Shown: one piece after another, positions 9,347 through 18,524 of the stretch
Position numbering within the stretch: the stretch's first letter is position 1
Layout of the letters: each line of letters opens with the position of its first letter
DNA from: Aquitalea magnusonii
GTDB taxonomy: Bacteria; Pseudomonadota; Gammaproteobacteria; Burkholderiales; Chromobacteriaceae
Length of the DNA stretch: 64,000 nucleotides
NCBI RefSeq assembly: GCF_002217795.2
Contig: NZ_AP018823.1
Span: 1,364,001 to 1,428,000 of the forward strand
Direction: 5' to 3'
Program-made: the position numbers and the translations under genes
The notes under the pieces: model-generated
Told to the model about the DNA's origin: nothing
Databases searched by the model: none
What the model saw: only the letters and a program-made list of their open reading frames with translations

Positions 9347-9369
9347 TTGATTAATTTTAAATTAATCAA
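9347..9369. promoter_or_regulatory. 23-bp perfect palindrome upstream of the chemoreceptor gene
   Basis: Eleven-bp arms (TTGATTAATTT and its reverse complement) meet at a single central T. It sits 47 bp upstream of the chemoreceptor ATG, in the expected promoter region. It is AT-only except for one G/C pair, so it could also be a regulator or histone-like protein site. No binding protein can be named. Confidence 0.45.
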
Positions 9370-9970
9370 TTGTAAGTCATGCCTGTTTCAATTCTTCATT
9401 TAATAGACCACAAATGCCGTTAGCACAAGTGAGTGCTGTTTTAATTGCACTTTTGGTACTGGAAGGTTGTATTGTCTGCAAGGGATGACGCTTGTTGTCG
9501 CTGAGCGCAGCGATGCTATTGCCAGGTGGCGACATGCTGGAAATGATCAAGCTTGCCTGGCTGTTCCCAGCCATCGGTGATGTTGGGCTGAATGACCGGC
9601 CTACAGCGCTTGCTGCATGCCCAATAGCCTCTCGGCTTGTCCGCTGCTTGTTCGCCAGGATCAACTGCGGTCTGCGCTGTATGCATCCCTGCCTTTATCG
9701 CGCCATTGCATCCGATTGCGCTGGCATACAAACCGCTGCCCAGCGATATTGGTATTGGATGGGAATGGCAATCCGGGGGTGTTTGCTTGAGGTGAGTGGA
9801 TCTTGCATCAGGGCAGGGCTGCCCCGTGTATGGGGATTAAGGTTTATGCGGACCATTGAGCATGCGGCATGCATGTATTGCGGGCCAGCTACCGGATGCT
9901 CCGCCTGGTTTTGTGACACCGATACAGTATTAAGCGATCTGGCCAATTGGCGTACTAATTTACCGACCAT
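9370..9970. other. Long intergenic region with no supported gene
   Basis: About 600 bp between the divergent-side promoter of the chemoreceptor and the 3' end of the solute-binding protein gene. Open frames on both strands have no ribosome site, no recognisable motif and a residue composition unlike the neighbours. I see no tRNA and no clear hairpin. It may be decayed sequence. Confidence 0.5.
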
Positions 9971-10738
9971 TCATGATGCCGGATTCAATCCATATTTGAC
10001 GCGTAAGGCATGCAGATTGCCGGAATCCTCCAATTTTTGCAGCGCTGCTTGCAAGTAACGGATGGTGGAGGAGGGCAGCTTGCGGGATAGCATCAGATGG
10101 ACTCCTGTTTGCATGCCATGCAGTGGAATCACACGTACCCGCTGCTGTAATTGCAGTTGTTTGATATGCCAGTCCAGCTCTTCTTTTGCGTGCAGGACAA
10201 AACGCACGCGGTGGCGTACCAGCTTGCCCAGATTTGCCGCCAGGCTAATCGCGCCATCATCCATTTGCAGTGGTGCCGGATTGCTCAGATGCGCGCCATA
10301 GGCGGAGCCCTGGATGATGGCAATCACTCCGTTCTGGCCCAATCCACTCAGCTTATTTTCCGGTAGCTGGAATAAGGCATCTTCTCTGCGTACCGCCACT
10401 GCAGCCTGCTGCATATAGAGTAAGGGCCTGCTTATCACGATGAAGCGCCGCTGCCGGGAAGCTGAATCTGCCAGACCAACGACCATGTCTATCCTGCCTT
10501 GCTCCAGGTCGCTTTCCAGGCGGCGCAAGGAGCGCATGCTGTCCTGACCTGTAATATGCAACTGAGGATCTGCCTGCAGCAGCCGGATCAATTCAATGCT
10601 GAAACCGGGCAGGGCAGGGTTGTGGGGATTAAAGCGCATCAGGTTTCCTGCCTGGGCACTGCTACGCAGATTGATGGCGTGGGCGCTGCCCGAAAATGCC
10701 AGGTAGATCAGGGCAAGAAACTGGAACAGACGAATCAT
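9971..10738 (-). CDS. Periplasmic solute-binding protein, family 3 type (orphan)
   Basis: A 255-residue protein with a cleavable signal peptide (MIRLFQFLALIYLAFSGSAHA). The bilobal family-3 binding fold is suggested by GFSIELIRLLQADP, LEQGRIDMVVGLADSASRQRRF and the C-terminal LQKLEDSGNLHALRVKYGL. These are common in polar amino acid binders and in periplasmic sensor inputs. No permease or ATPase lies next to it, so it may serve a transporter elsewhere or signal on its own. Its substrate cannot be read from sequence. Confidence 0.75.
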   Translation of the reverse strand: MIRLFQFLALIYLAFSGSAHAINLRSSAQAGNLMRFNPHNPALPGFSIELIRLLQADPQLHITGQDSMRSLRRLESDLEQGRIDMVVGLADSASRQRRFIVISRPLLYMQQAAVAVRREDALFQLPENKLSGLGQNGVIAIIQGSAYGAHLSNPAPLQMDDGAISLAANLGKLVRHRVRFVLHAKEELDWHIKQLQLQQRVRVIPLHGMQTGVHLMLSRKLPSSTIRYLQAALQKLEDSGNLHALRVKYGLNPAS

Positions 10739-10815
10739 TGTTTACCGGATGAACAAGATGGCGAATCAGCAGGGCGCTGACGCCAAGTAACAAAGTCATA
10801 ACCATCGCGCAAATA

Positions 10816-10853
10816 AAAGCCGGGCAGCCTTCCTGTGAAAGGCCCCCGGCTTT
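10816..10853 (-). terminator. Rho-independent terminator of the autotransporter gene
   Basis: AAAGCCGGG at 10816-10824 pairs with CCCGGCTTT at 10845-10853, and an inner GCCTT/AAGGC extends the stem. On the minus strand the run TTTTATTT follows. It lies 25 bp after the autotransporter stop codon. Confidence 0.8.
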
Positions 10854-10877
10854 GACATGGCAACGACTCAGCCTGGC

Positions 10878-13800
10878 TTAGAACGCGATACGCAGGCCGG
10901 CAGAAGCACCGTATTCGCTGCGCCCTTGTGCCAACTCGCCATTCACCCCGCCGTACAGGTAGGACTGCTTGCCAATTTTCAGGGTGCCGTTCAACTGGGT
11001 TTGCACAAACTGGCGGCCACTGTGTGTCGATGTGGTCGTCAGCGCCATGCCGGCAAGCTGGCTATCCAGTTGCGGACGGGACAGTTTGCCGCTGTCTTGG
11101 CCAACTGCCAGCGATAGCTGGTAGGTAAAGGCGGCCTTCAGGGGGTCCTGTTCAAGAGACTTGCCACTGAAACCAACCATGCTGCGGATGCCGCTGGCGG
11201 AATAGCCCTGCAGATTCAGCGCCGCTACCGATGCATTGCCCTCGGTTTGTGCATCCCGGTTGCTATGCTGCCAAATCACCCTGGCAAATGGTTCGATCAC
11301 ACCATTGCTCATGACAATTGGCATGCGCAGGCCAGTGCTCAACAGGCTGTTGCTGCCTGTGGAGCTGGAAGACAATCCACCTTGCGTTTGCAGGGGATCG
11401 CTACGGCCGCTACTCCAGTCTGCGCTGCCGATCGAGGCCATGCCATCCAGGTAGAATTTGCCCAATGCCTGCGACCCATACACAAACACCATGGTTTCAG
11501 TCAGATTGCCCGAGCCAGACTCCTGACCAATTGAAGTTTCGGCATGCGACATACCAAAACCCGCCCGGGTCTGACTGGTGATGTACGCATCAATACCGAC
11601 ACTGAACTGGCTGCGGTTCGTCTTGTAACCCGAGGCATAATCGTCTGCCTTCAGTTGTTGGTGGTTGATGTTGGAGGTTGCCCACAGCACTCTGGCCGGT
11701 GTGCCATCCTGATTTACCCCTGCCGTCGTATCTTGCTGCAGATGGTTGCTGACATCACTTTGCAAGGCGCGCGAAGCCAGCGGTGCGGTTGCGGCCAGTG
11801 CAGCGTGTACTTCACCCGACAATTGTTGTGCTGCCGTTTTCAACTGCTTGGCATTCAAACCGGAAACCGCATACAGCAAATTGCTTTGCGCTGCAGTATC
11901 GGTATTGTTCACCTGGCCAGTAAGCACCTTGTCCAGCACGCCGCCTACATTGCGTGCATTCTGACTGCTCCCCGTCAGATACTTGGCATACGAAGTCGGC
12001 GTCAGGCGCAGATCGATGCTGTTGCTACCCAATTGATTGTAAAAAGCCACCAACTGGGTATCTGCCGCCAGACCGGCGCTGGGCTGGGTCAGGCTGTCAA
12101 AACGACCGACAATGCCACCTGCAGCAGTAATGATGCGGAAGCTGTCTCCAAGCGACGGCGTAAAGTTGTTATTGGCGGTACTGGTGGAGATGGCCGGATC
12201 AGTGGTGATGCCACGCAGCAGCGGGGTCAAGGTGCCAGCAGCAATAAATTGGCTGTTGCTACCGGTAATGATCAAGCGCGAGTAATTGCCCGCCCCGGTG
12301 CCGGTGCCGGTGCCATCAATGTCTTCTTCGAAGGTGCTGCCACTGGTCATGGTGACGGTACCGGTGGAAACCAGTGTGCCAGGGGAGTTACCCGGAGCCA
12401 GCTTGCCGGTTACCGTGGTCTTGCCATTGATTATCCCGGTGCCGCGCAACGTACCACTGTTGTCTACCGTTACATTACTGGTGAGGTCACCATTGGCCCG
12501 CAAGGTGCCTTCCAGAACGCAGGTGCCGTTTGAAAGCGTGGCATTACCGGTCATGTTCAGGGTACCGGCACCAGTCTTGTTAAAGCAGCTGCTGCCGGAA
12601 CCCGTTACCGTACCGGACATGGTGGCGGTGGTACCTGCGTTGGTGTTGACGGAAGAACTGCCGCTGATCACCACTTGCTGGGCATTGCTCAGGGTGCTCA
12701 GCGTCTGCAAGGTACCGCCGTTAAGAAGAATCTGGCCGGTACCCAGCGATGCGCCATCGTCAATCTGTACCACACCGCCATTAATCGTGGTTTGCCCGGA
12801 GAAGGTATTGTGTGCGCCATTCACTTCCAGCGTGCCGCCACCGTTTTTCAGCAGGCTGCCAGAGCCGCTGATCACACCTTCCAGCAGCAGGTTGGTGCCG
12901 CTGTCGGTAGTGATCGCGCTGGTGGAGCCTGCCTGCAAAGTCAGCGCCCGGCTGGTGGCAAAGCTGGCTGTGCTGTGTAGCGTGCCACCATTCAGGGTAA
13001 GCGCTCCGCTACCAAGATTGGCATCAGAGGATACCTGCAAGGTGCCGCCATTGATGCGGGTGCCACCGCTATAGGTATTGGCACCGCTCAAGACTTCAGT
13101 ACCACTATTCAGCACCAGGCCACCGCTACCACCAATAACACCAGAGAAGGTATCACCAGCATTGTTCAGTGTCAGGGTATTGCTGCCCAGATTCACATTA
13201 CCGCTGCCGGACAAGGATTTGGCAGCCGCATTGGCGGTCAGGGTGAGGCTACCTGCATTGGCAATCGTCGAATTGCCCAAGCTGCCGCCGTTGGCCAAGG
13301 TGAGGCCGGCACCACTGGCAACAGTGGTGGCACCGCTATAAGTGTTCTCACCACTCAGGGTCTGGTTGCCGCCGGTAATGGTCAGACCACCGCTGCCGCC
13401 GATTGCGCCGGCAAAGTTGCCGCCATTACCGATGGTGAGGGTGTGGGAGTCCAGTGCCACCGTGCCGCTGCTTGCGCCATTGAGCTGGGCAATGGCTTCA
13501 TCCGCACCGAGGGTGAGTGCGCCATTGGCAGTCAGGTTGGTGGCAGCAGACAGGCCGCTGTTGTTGTCGTTCAGCGTGGCGTTATTGGCAATGCTGACAT
13601 TGGTGCTGGCCAGGCTGCCGTTGCCGGACAAGGTCAGGCTGCCGCCGTTTACCTGGGTGGCTCCGGTGTAGGTATTGGCCCCGCTCAGGGTTTCATTGCC
13701 GCCGGTGATGGTCAGGCCGCCGCTGCCGCCGATCACGCCGGCAAAGTTGCCGCCATTACCGATGGTGAGGGTGTGGGAGTCCAGTGCCACCGTGCCGCTG

Positions 13801-15320
13801 CTTGCGCCATTGAGCTGGGCAATGGCTTCATCCGCACCGAGGGTGAGTGCGCCATTGGCAGTCAGGTTGGTGGCAGCAGACAGGCCGCTGTTGTTGTCGT
13901 TCAGCGTGGCGTTATTGGCAATGCTGACATTGGTGCTGGCCAGGCTGCCGTTGCCGGACAAGGTCAGGCTGCCGCCGTTTACCTGAGTGGCTCCGGTGTA
14001 GGTATTGGCCCCGCTCAGGGTTTCATTGCCGCCGGTGATGGTCAGGCCGCCGCTGCCGGAGATGACGCCAGCAAAAGTATCGTTGGCATTGGTGAGAGTC
14101 AGCGTTTTTCCGCCCAGCGCTACGCTGCCGTTACCCGCCAGGCTGTTGATGCTGGCACCATTATTGGTTGCGGAAATGTCGAACGTGCCATTGTCAATCA
14201 CCGCGCTGGACGCGGAAATACTGCCATCACCCGCCAAGGCCAGCGTTGCATTGCTATCAATGGTTGTACTGCCGGTGTAGGTATTGACTCCGGAGAATGT
14301 AACACTGCCACCGGTACCACTATTACTGATGGTCATGGAGCCGGTTTTGCCGCTGGCGTTAGACAGGACGCCGCTATAGGTACTGTTCATGCCATTCTGG
14401 TCAATGGTGCTGCTTGCCCCATTGGCAGAATCATCAATAGTAAAATTCTGTGCAACAGTAGTTGTATCGCTTTTCAGTGTGCCGCCCACAAAAGCCGGGT
14501 TTACTGTTGAGCCAAGATTGCTGGCCAGATATTGCGCTTGGGCCTTGTTAATATCGGTACTGCTGGTCTGGGTGGATGAGCCTGCAGTGGCGGGAACCGA
14601 GTTGAGTGTTACTGAGCCGGTGTAAATCGTTCCGCCTGCATATAGTACATCACCATTGCCATTGCCATAGATACGTACCGTATCAAAGAAATTGGTGTCA
14701 TTGATGGCACCAATAAACGTATAAGTGCCATTACTATTTTGCTCTGGGACATCCGATCGTTGTGTTGCCGTCCCGATCAGCTGTGCATTTTCCCACGTAT
14801 TGCTGGCCTGATTACCAAACTGGATATATAGCGATGAGTTATAGCAGCACGTTCCCCAGTCGCCCAGTTGGATGCCGAAGGCATTCATCAGCGTGCCAAA
14901 CTTGAAAGTCAGGCCACTACCTGTTGGGTCCGAGCCCGAGGCTGTCATATTGATGCCCTGGCCGGTTGTTCCGCCGGCTGCGGTAAGGCTTGGCGAATTA
15001 CTCAGATAAGTTGCATCTACTGTCCGGCTTGCACCGTTGGTGGCAGAGATGGCGATTCCGCCAACATTCCAGCTGGTGCCATCAGACAAGCCGTTTACCG
15101 TCGTGCTGGTGAAAGTTGAAGAGGCTCCGGATGAATAGGTATTCACTGTATCCTGCAAGCGAGTTTCACCGGCAACAAATGTCTGGAAATACACAACCGG
15201 TGTTGCCATGGCCATATTCACCATGGAGGTGATCACCATTCCCGTGAGCGCGCACATGGCAACAGAAGCCATCTTCCCGCCAACTTTGGTCAAGCGGTAC
15301 CCGATGTCGGATCTTTTCAT
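10878..15320 (-). CDS. Autotransporter (type Va secretion) with tandem passenger repeats
   Basis: A 1480-residue secreted surface protein. Residues 1-40 form a long signal peptide ending AMA. About 40-230 is a distinct domain containing a CC pair. The long middle is a beta-helical passenger built of GGLTITGGNETLSGANTYTG-like repeats typical of autotransporter-associated strands. The last 280 or so residues form an outer-membrane barrel ending LRIAF. Two 110-residue units are almost identical at the DNA level (13412-14058). I start at ATG 15320, just before KRSDIGYRLTKVGGK; an upstream in-frame start adds residues unlike a signal peptide. No protease or lipase motif is apparent, so an adhesin or biofilm role is likely. 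Confidence 0.92.
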   Translation of the reverse strand: MKRSDIGYRLTKVGGKMASVAMCALTGMVITSMVNMAMATPVVYFQTFVAGETRLQDTVNTYSSGASSTFTSTTVNGLSDGTSWNVGGIAISATNGASRTVDATYLSNSPSLTAAGGTTGQGINMTASGSDPTGSGLTFKFGTLMNAFGIQLGDWGTCCYNSSLYIQFGNQASNTWENAQLIGTATQRSDVPEQNSNGTYTFIGAINDTNFFDTVRIYGNGNGDVLYAGGTIYTGSVTLNSVPATAGSSTQTSSTDINKAQAQYLASNLGSTVNPAFVGGTLKSDTTTVAQNFTIDDSANGASSTIDQNGMNSTYSGVLSNASGKTGSMTISNSGTGGSVTFSGVNTYTGSTTIDSNATLALAGDGSISASSAVIDNGTFDISATNNGASINSLAGNGSVALGGKTLTLTNANDTFAGVISGSGGLTITGGNETLSGANTYTGATQVNGGSLTLSGNGSLASTNVSIANNATLNDNNSGLSAATNLTANGALTLGADEAIAQLNGASSGTVALDSHTLTIGNGGNFAGVIGGSGGLTITGGNETLSGANTYTGATQVNGGSLTLSGNGSLASTNVSIANNATLNDNNSGLSAATNLTANGALTLGADEAIAQLNGASSGTVALDSHTLTIGNGGNFAGAIGGSGGLTITGGNQTLSGENTYSGATTVASGAGLTLANGGSLGNSTIANAGSLTLTANAAAKSLSGSGNVNLGSNTLTLNNAGDTFSGVIGGSGGLVLNSGTEVLSGANTYSGGTRINGGTLQVSSDANLGSGALTLNGGTLHSTASFATSRALTLQAGSTSAITTDSGTNLLLEGVISGSGSLLKNGGGTLEVNGAHNTFSGQTTINGGVVQIDDGASLGTGQILLNGGTLQTLSTLSNAQQVVISGSSSVNTNAGTTATMSGTVTGSGSSCFNKTGAGTLNMTGNATLSNGTCVLEGTLRANGDLTSNVTVDNSGTLRGTGIINGKTTVTGKLAPGNSPGTLVSTGTVTMTSGSTFEEDIDGTGTGTGAGNYSRLIITGSNSQFIAAGTLTPLLRGITTDPAISTSTANNNFTPSLGDSFRIITAAGGIVGRFDSLTQPSAGLAADTQLVAFYNQLGSNSIDLRLTPTSYAKYLTGSSQNARNVGGVLDKVLTGQVNNTDTAAQSNLLYAVSGLNAKQLKTAAQQLSGEVHAALAATAPLASRALQSDVSNHLQQDTTAGVNQDGTPARVLWATSNINHQQLKADDYASGYKTNRSQFSVGIDAYITSQTRAGFGMSHAETSIGQESGSGNLTETMVFVYGSQALGKFYLDGMASIGSADWSSGRSDPLQTQGGLSSSSTGSNSLLSTGLRMPIVMSNGVIEPFARVIWQHSNRDAQTEGNASVAALNLQGYSASGIRSMVGFSGKSLEQDPLKAAFTYQLSLAVGQDSGKLSRPQLDSQLAGMALTTTSTHSGRQFVQTQLNGTLKIGKQSYLYGGVNGELAQGRSEYGASAGLRIAF
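13412..14058 (-). repeat. Near-perfect 330-bp tandem duplication inside the autotransporter gene
   Basis: The sequence at 13412-13741 recurs at 13742 onward with a period of exactly 330 bp (110 codons). Over the block shown I find only a single-base difference (G at 13656 against A at 13986) before the copies diverge near 14059. Divergence at the left edge begins just below 13412. The identity at silent sites indicates a recent duplication or ongoing gene conversion. Confidence 0.9.
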
Positions 15321-15629
15321 TTTCTCATTACCCCATAGCCATGTCGCATCAACGAGTGACTGACTCTGGCTTGCCAATTTGTAAATATATTTTTTAAGTA
15401 ACTTCTTCGGTTTAAATCATTTGCAGAAATTGACGTTTTCGGTAGAAAACATCCATCTGAATCGAAGAAAAACCGGGATTGATAATGCCAAGTTCATGGC
15501 ATGTGGACCTTACCGTTGCTTACTAATCCTTACGGTTTCTTACGTGGCGTTTTGTAATGGGAGTAACTGGAAAAAAAGCGAGAAGACGATTAGGATTGGC
15601 CGCTACTTTTACTGCCACTGATTCAACGC
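15321..15629. other. Divergent control region between autotransporter and histidine kinase genes
   Basis: About 310 bp, AT-rich near the autotransporter. No coding frame is supported. It must hold the promoters of both divergent genes and it contains the TTAC direct repeats listed separately at 15510-15543. Confidence 0.6.
15510..15543. promoter_or_regulatory. Four TTAC direct repeats with exact 10-bp period (response-regulator-type box)
   Basis: TTAC starts at 15510, 15520, 15530 and 15540. Read on the other strand this is GTAA repeated every 10 bp, the same geometry as the CpxR box (GTAAA-N5-GTAAA) bound by OmpR-family regulators. It lies 87 bp upstream of the kinase ATG and 190 bp upstream of the autotransporter ATG. 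A two-copy version is present upstream of the response-regulator gene at 18383-18396. Confidence 0.6.
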
Positions 15630-17630
15630 ATGCTTGCACTTTCTTTTCGTCTATCTACCTGGATTTTTACGACGGTATTGCTTGTGTTATTGAATATGCA
15701 TTTTGCATTTTCTGCGCCAAATAATATTACTTTGCAATATTCATGGAAAACCCTGGCTGATCCGACTGGGGAGATGAAGATTGAACAGATTCGTTTGAGT
15801 GATCATCTGTTCAAACCTGTCCATTCCAATGCTTTCGGCTATTTGAAAGGTGCGTTATGGATAAGAATTGAGATGCTGCGCAAGCCGGAGCAAGCTGAAC
15901 AGTGGTGGTTGGAGTTGCAGTCCCCCATGCTGGACTATGCGACGCTATACGAAAAAGATGCCACGGGAAAAGAGTTAATCAGGACGATGGGCGATCATGC
16001 GCCTATGAGTGATCGTGAAATTGATTACCGCAATCCGGTATTTCGACTAAATATCCCGGCGAGTAAGCCATACGTGGTTTATATTCGTCTGAGTAGTCAG
16101 AATACAATGACGGTGACGCCTGCCTTTTACACGTGCAAATCACTGATGAAAAGCATTGCAACGGAGCAGATTTTTTTTGGGGCGCTGGCTGCGATTTATT
16201 TTGCCTTGCTGATAAATGGATTCTGGCTTTGCCGTGCCTCGGGTGACTGGTCTTATGCATGGTTTGGCTTGTATGCATTGTGTAATCTTTTCGTCATGCT
16301 TGGGTCGGAGGGCTATCTGTATCAATATCTGTTCGGGAATGCTCCTGAATGGAATGAGGTGATATTGATTGTCAGTATTTACTTTGGCGTTCCTACTGGT
16401 GGGCAATTACTGCTTTCTTATCTGGAAATAAAAAGCAAATTGTTCAGGATGGTTATCCTGTTGGATTGGCTTGTGTCATTGCTGGCGGTAGTCTTTCTTT
16501 TTCTGGCGGATCAGCAGTGGATTCGACCTGCTTTTCAGGTGTGGATTCTGCTGAACATGTTATTTGGCACCGTATTTATCTTTGTTACGCGACGCCAGAA
16601 CAAAATGGTAATGCGTATTCTGTTGGCCTTATTTCCATTCTGGCTGGCAGTGGCCTTGCGCAGTTTTCGCAATATGGCGCTGTTGCCATCTAATATCCTG
16701 ACAGATAATGCCTACTATATTGGTATGGTATTGTATGTGCTGGCACTTAATTACGCAGTAAGCATGAAGGTGAAGACGCTGAGGCAGGCACATGACCAAG
16801 CCCTGAACGATGCATTAGAGCTGTCCAAAAAGAATGAACATGAGCTGGAAGAGCAGGTTATACAACGCACCATGCAGTTACAGGAGGCGGTGCGCCAGGT
16901 TGAGGCATCCTTGCAGCTTGAGCGGCGGGCGCGTGCGGAGCAACGCGAATTCTTTGCAACGGTCTCGCATGAATTACGCACACCTTTGACGGTGATTGAT
17001 ATGACGGCACAAAATCTGGAACTGGATGCCGTAGAGGGGGATGCGGAAACCCGTACCCGTTATCGCAAGATATTGCAGGCAACTAAGCGGCTAAGCCTGT
17101 TGCTGGACCGATATCTGAATGAAGACAGCTTTACGCTGATGCGGCGTGGTGTGCAGTACAAGCATTGCAATCTGCATATGATGCTGGAGGATGCGGCCCG
17201 TTCCGCCTCCATTCTGTCTTGTTCGCATCAATTCATCTTGCAGCTGGATCCGCTGCCGGAAAACATTGTCTGCGATCCTGACCTGATGTTACTGGTGCTG
17301 CGCAGCCTGGCAGACAATGCGGTGAAATACACGCCACCTGGGTCAACCATCGTGTTTACGGGCAGCATCAATGCTGAGCGCATTGAGGTTCTGATCAGTG
17401 ATAACGGACCTGGCATGAATGCCGAGCTGCTTTCTCGTGCGTTCGAGCCGCATTATCGTGGTGCAAACAGTGCTGGCAAACCAGGTAGCGGGCTGGGTTT
17501 GATGCTGGCTCGCAAGCTGATGGAAAACCAGGGGGGAAGTCTGACAATAGACAGCGTCGAGGGCAAGGGCTGCAAAATCCATCTGTCTTTGCCCATTCAT
17601 GCCGAGGTGTCAGACTTCAGTGTGGCCTAG
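15630..17630 (+). CDS. 7TMR-DISM sensor histidine kinase
   Basis: A 666-residue membrane sensor kinase. A signal-like first helix precedes a periplasmic 7TMR-DISM extracellular domain (about residues 35-170, with GALWIRIEM and WWLELQSPMLDYATLY). About seven membrane helices follow (185-385), then a coiled coil, a HisKA domain with phospho-acceptor His447 in FFATVSHELRTPL, and an HATPase domain (DNAVKYTPPG, DNGPGMNAE, GSGLGLMLARKL). It should phosphorylate the convergent OmpR-type regulator ending 31 bp away. The 5' half is AT-richer than its neighbours. The stimulus is unknown; related sensor domains bind carbohydrates or other small ligands. Confidence 0.92.
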   Translation: MLALSFRLSTWIFTTVLLVLLNMHFAFSAPNNITLQYSWKTLADPTGEMKIEQIRLSDHLFKPVHSNAFGYLKGALWIRIEMLRKPEQAEQWWLELQSPMLDYATLYEKDATGKELIRTMGDHAPMSDREIDYRNPVFRLNIPASKPYVVYIRLSSQNTMTVTPAFYTCKSLMKSIATEQIFFGALAAIYFALLINGFWLCRASGDWSYAWFGLYALCNLFVMLGSEGYLYQYLFGNAPEWNEVILIVSIYFGVPTGGQLLLSYLEIKSKLFRMVILLDWLVSLLAVVFLFLADQQWIRPAFQVWILLNMLFGTVFIFVTRRQNKMVMRILLALFPFWLAVALRSFRNMALLPSNILTDNAYYIGMVLYVLALNYAVSMKVKTLRQAHDQALNDALELSKKNEHELEEQVIQRTMQLQEAVRQVEASLQLERRARAEQREFFATVSHELRTPLTVIDMTAQNLELDAVEGDAETRTRYRKILQATKRLSLLLDRYLNEDSFTLMRRGVQYKHCNLHMMLEDAARSASILSCSHQFILQLDPLPENIVCDPDLMLLVLRSLADNAVKYTPPGSTIVFTGSINAERIEVLISDNGPGMNAELLSRAFEPHYRGANSAGKPGSGLGLMLARKLMENQGGSLTIDSVEGKGCKIHLSLPIHAEVSDFSVA

Positions 17631-17661
17631 GGCCGTGCAGGTTTTTCCTGTGACTTGCGGT

Positions 17662-18324
17662 TCACTGCAATACGGTCATGGTGGCGAGAAAGCTGTAACC
17701 CTTGCCGTGTTCGGTTTTTAACGGCAAGGCGGTGCCGGTTTCATCGGCCCATCTTTTGCGTAAGCGGCTGATCATGGTGTCCAGCCGGCGCATGTCAAAC
17801 TCCAGCCAGTTATAGCCCAGTGCTTCAACCAGATCCCGGCGTGGCAGGATTTGCAAGCCTGCGGCGGAAAGCTGCTGGAACAATATGCGTTCAGTCTGCG
17901 ACAGCGAAATATGCTGGCCCTGCGGAGAGAGTAGTTGATGCGTTCGCAGGTTCAGGCACCAATCTCCACCGATGCGGCGAAAAAGGGCATTGATGATGGC
18001 TTCCAGCTCCAGCAGGTGGAAGGGCTTGACCAGATAATGATCAGCACCACCATTCAAACCGCTGAGCATATCTTGCGTTGAACTGCGTACAGTCAGCATG
18101 ATGATGCCGGTACGGGGGGAGTTGCGGCGGATAAGCTGTGCTACGTCAAGCCCTGTGCCATCCGGTAGACCAATGTCCAGGATGGCAATGTCCACATTGC
18201 TCTGCAGTTGTGCAAACTCGGCCAGTGAACCGGCTTGCAATATCTGATGACCGCTTCGCAGCAGGAATCTGGTGAGTTCCTCGCGCAGCTCGGTCTCATC
18301 TTCTACTAATAATATTTTTGCCAC
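17662..18324 (-). CDS. OmpR/PhoB-family response regulator
   Basis: A 220-residue regulator. The receiver domain has the acidic pocket VEDE (8-10), phospho-acceptor Asp50 in DIAILDIGLPDG, and Lys100 in YLVKPF. The C-terminal winged helix (about 125-215) contains LSQTERILFQQL and RRLDTMISRLRKRW. It faces the kinase tail to tail with a 31-bp gap, an unusual order for a cognate pair, which are more often in one operon. TTAC-N6-TTAC motifs upstream of it and of the kinase suggest autoregulation. Confidence 0.92.
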   Translation of the reverse strand: MAKILLVEDETELREELTRFLLRSGHQILQAGSLAEFAQLQSNVDIAILDIGLPDGTGLDVAQLIRRNSPRTGIIMLTVRSSTQDMLSGLNGGADHYLVKPFHLLELEAIINALFRRIGGDWCLNLRTHQLLSPQGQHISLSQTERILFQQLSAAGLQILPRRDLVEALGYNWLEFDMRRLDTMISRLRKRWADETGTALPLKTEHGKGYSFLATMTVLQ

Positions 18325-18382
18325 GATCTGTTCTGCCTCGTTTGAGGCGCAATATTATAATGGGCCGCGCAGCAGTCATGGC

Positions 18383-18396
18383 TTACAAAAACTTAC
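18383..18396. promoter_or_regulatory. TTAC-N6-TTAC motif upstream of the response regulator
   Basis: TTAC at 18383 and again at 18393, a 10-bp period identical to that of the four-copy array at 15510-15543. It is 59-72 bp upstream of the regulator start codon at 18324, inside the expected promoter. Confidence 0.5.
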
Positions 18397-18524
18397 ATGC
18401 CATTTGGGTGGTCTTGACCATGCTGCCGCCATGGTCAAGGCCACGCCAAGTCCAGGCGCTGCGGCAGATGCAGCTTAAGCAAGCCGGTGTTTAGTGCGCA
18501 AAGAGAAGGTGGCTTCTTCCCTGT

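Noticed and set aside
9347..9369. FNR/CRP-type site upstream of the chemoreceptor
   Set aside because: TTGAT and ATCAA halves are 13 bp apart, whereas FNR needs 4, and no TGTGA half is present.
9492..10058. 188-codon plus-strand frame between chemoreceptor and solute-binding protein genes
   Set aside because: It overlaps the 3' end of the opposite-strand binding-protein gene, and its Cys/Trp-rich composition and lack of a ribosome site argue against coding.
11544..12533. Long open frame on the plus strand inside the autotransporter gene
   Set aside because: It is antisense to the well-supported autotransporter; its Gly/Gln/Arg-rich composition mirrors the repeat codons and no ribosome site or domain is present.
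13412..14058. CRISPR-like appearance of regular repeats
   Set aside because: The units are 330 bp, in frame and without spacers; they are passenger repeats of the autotransporter.
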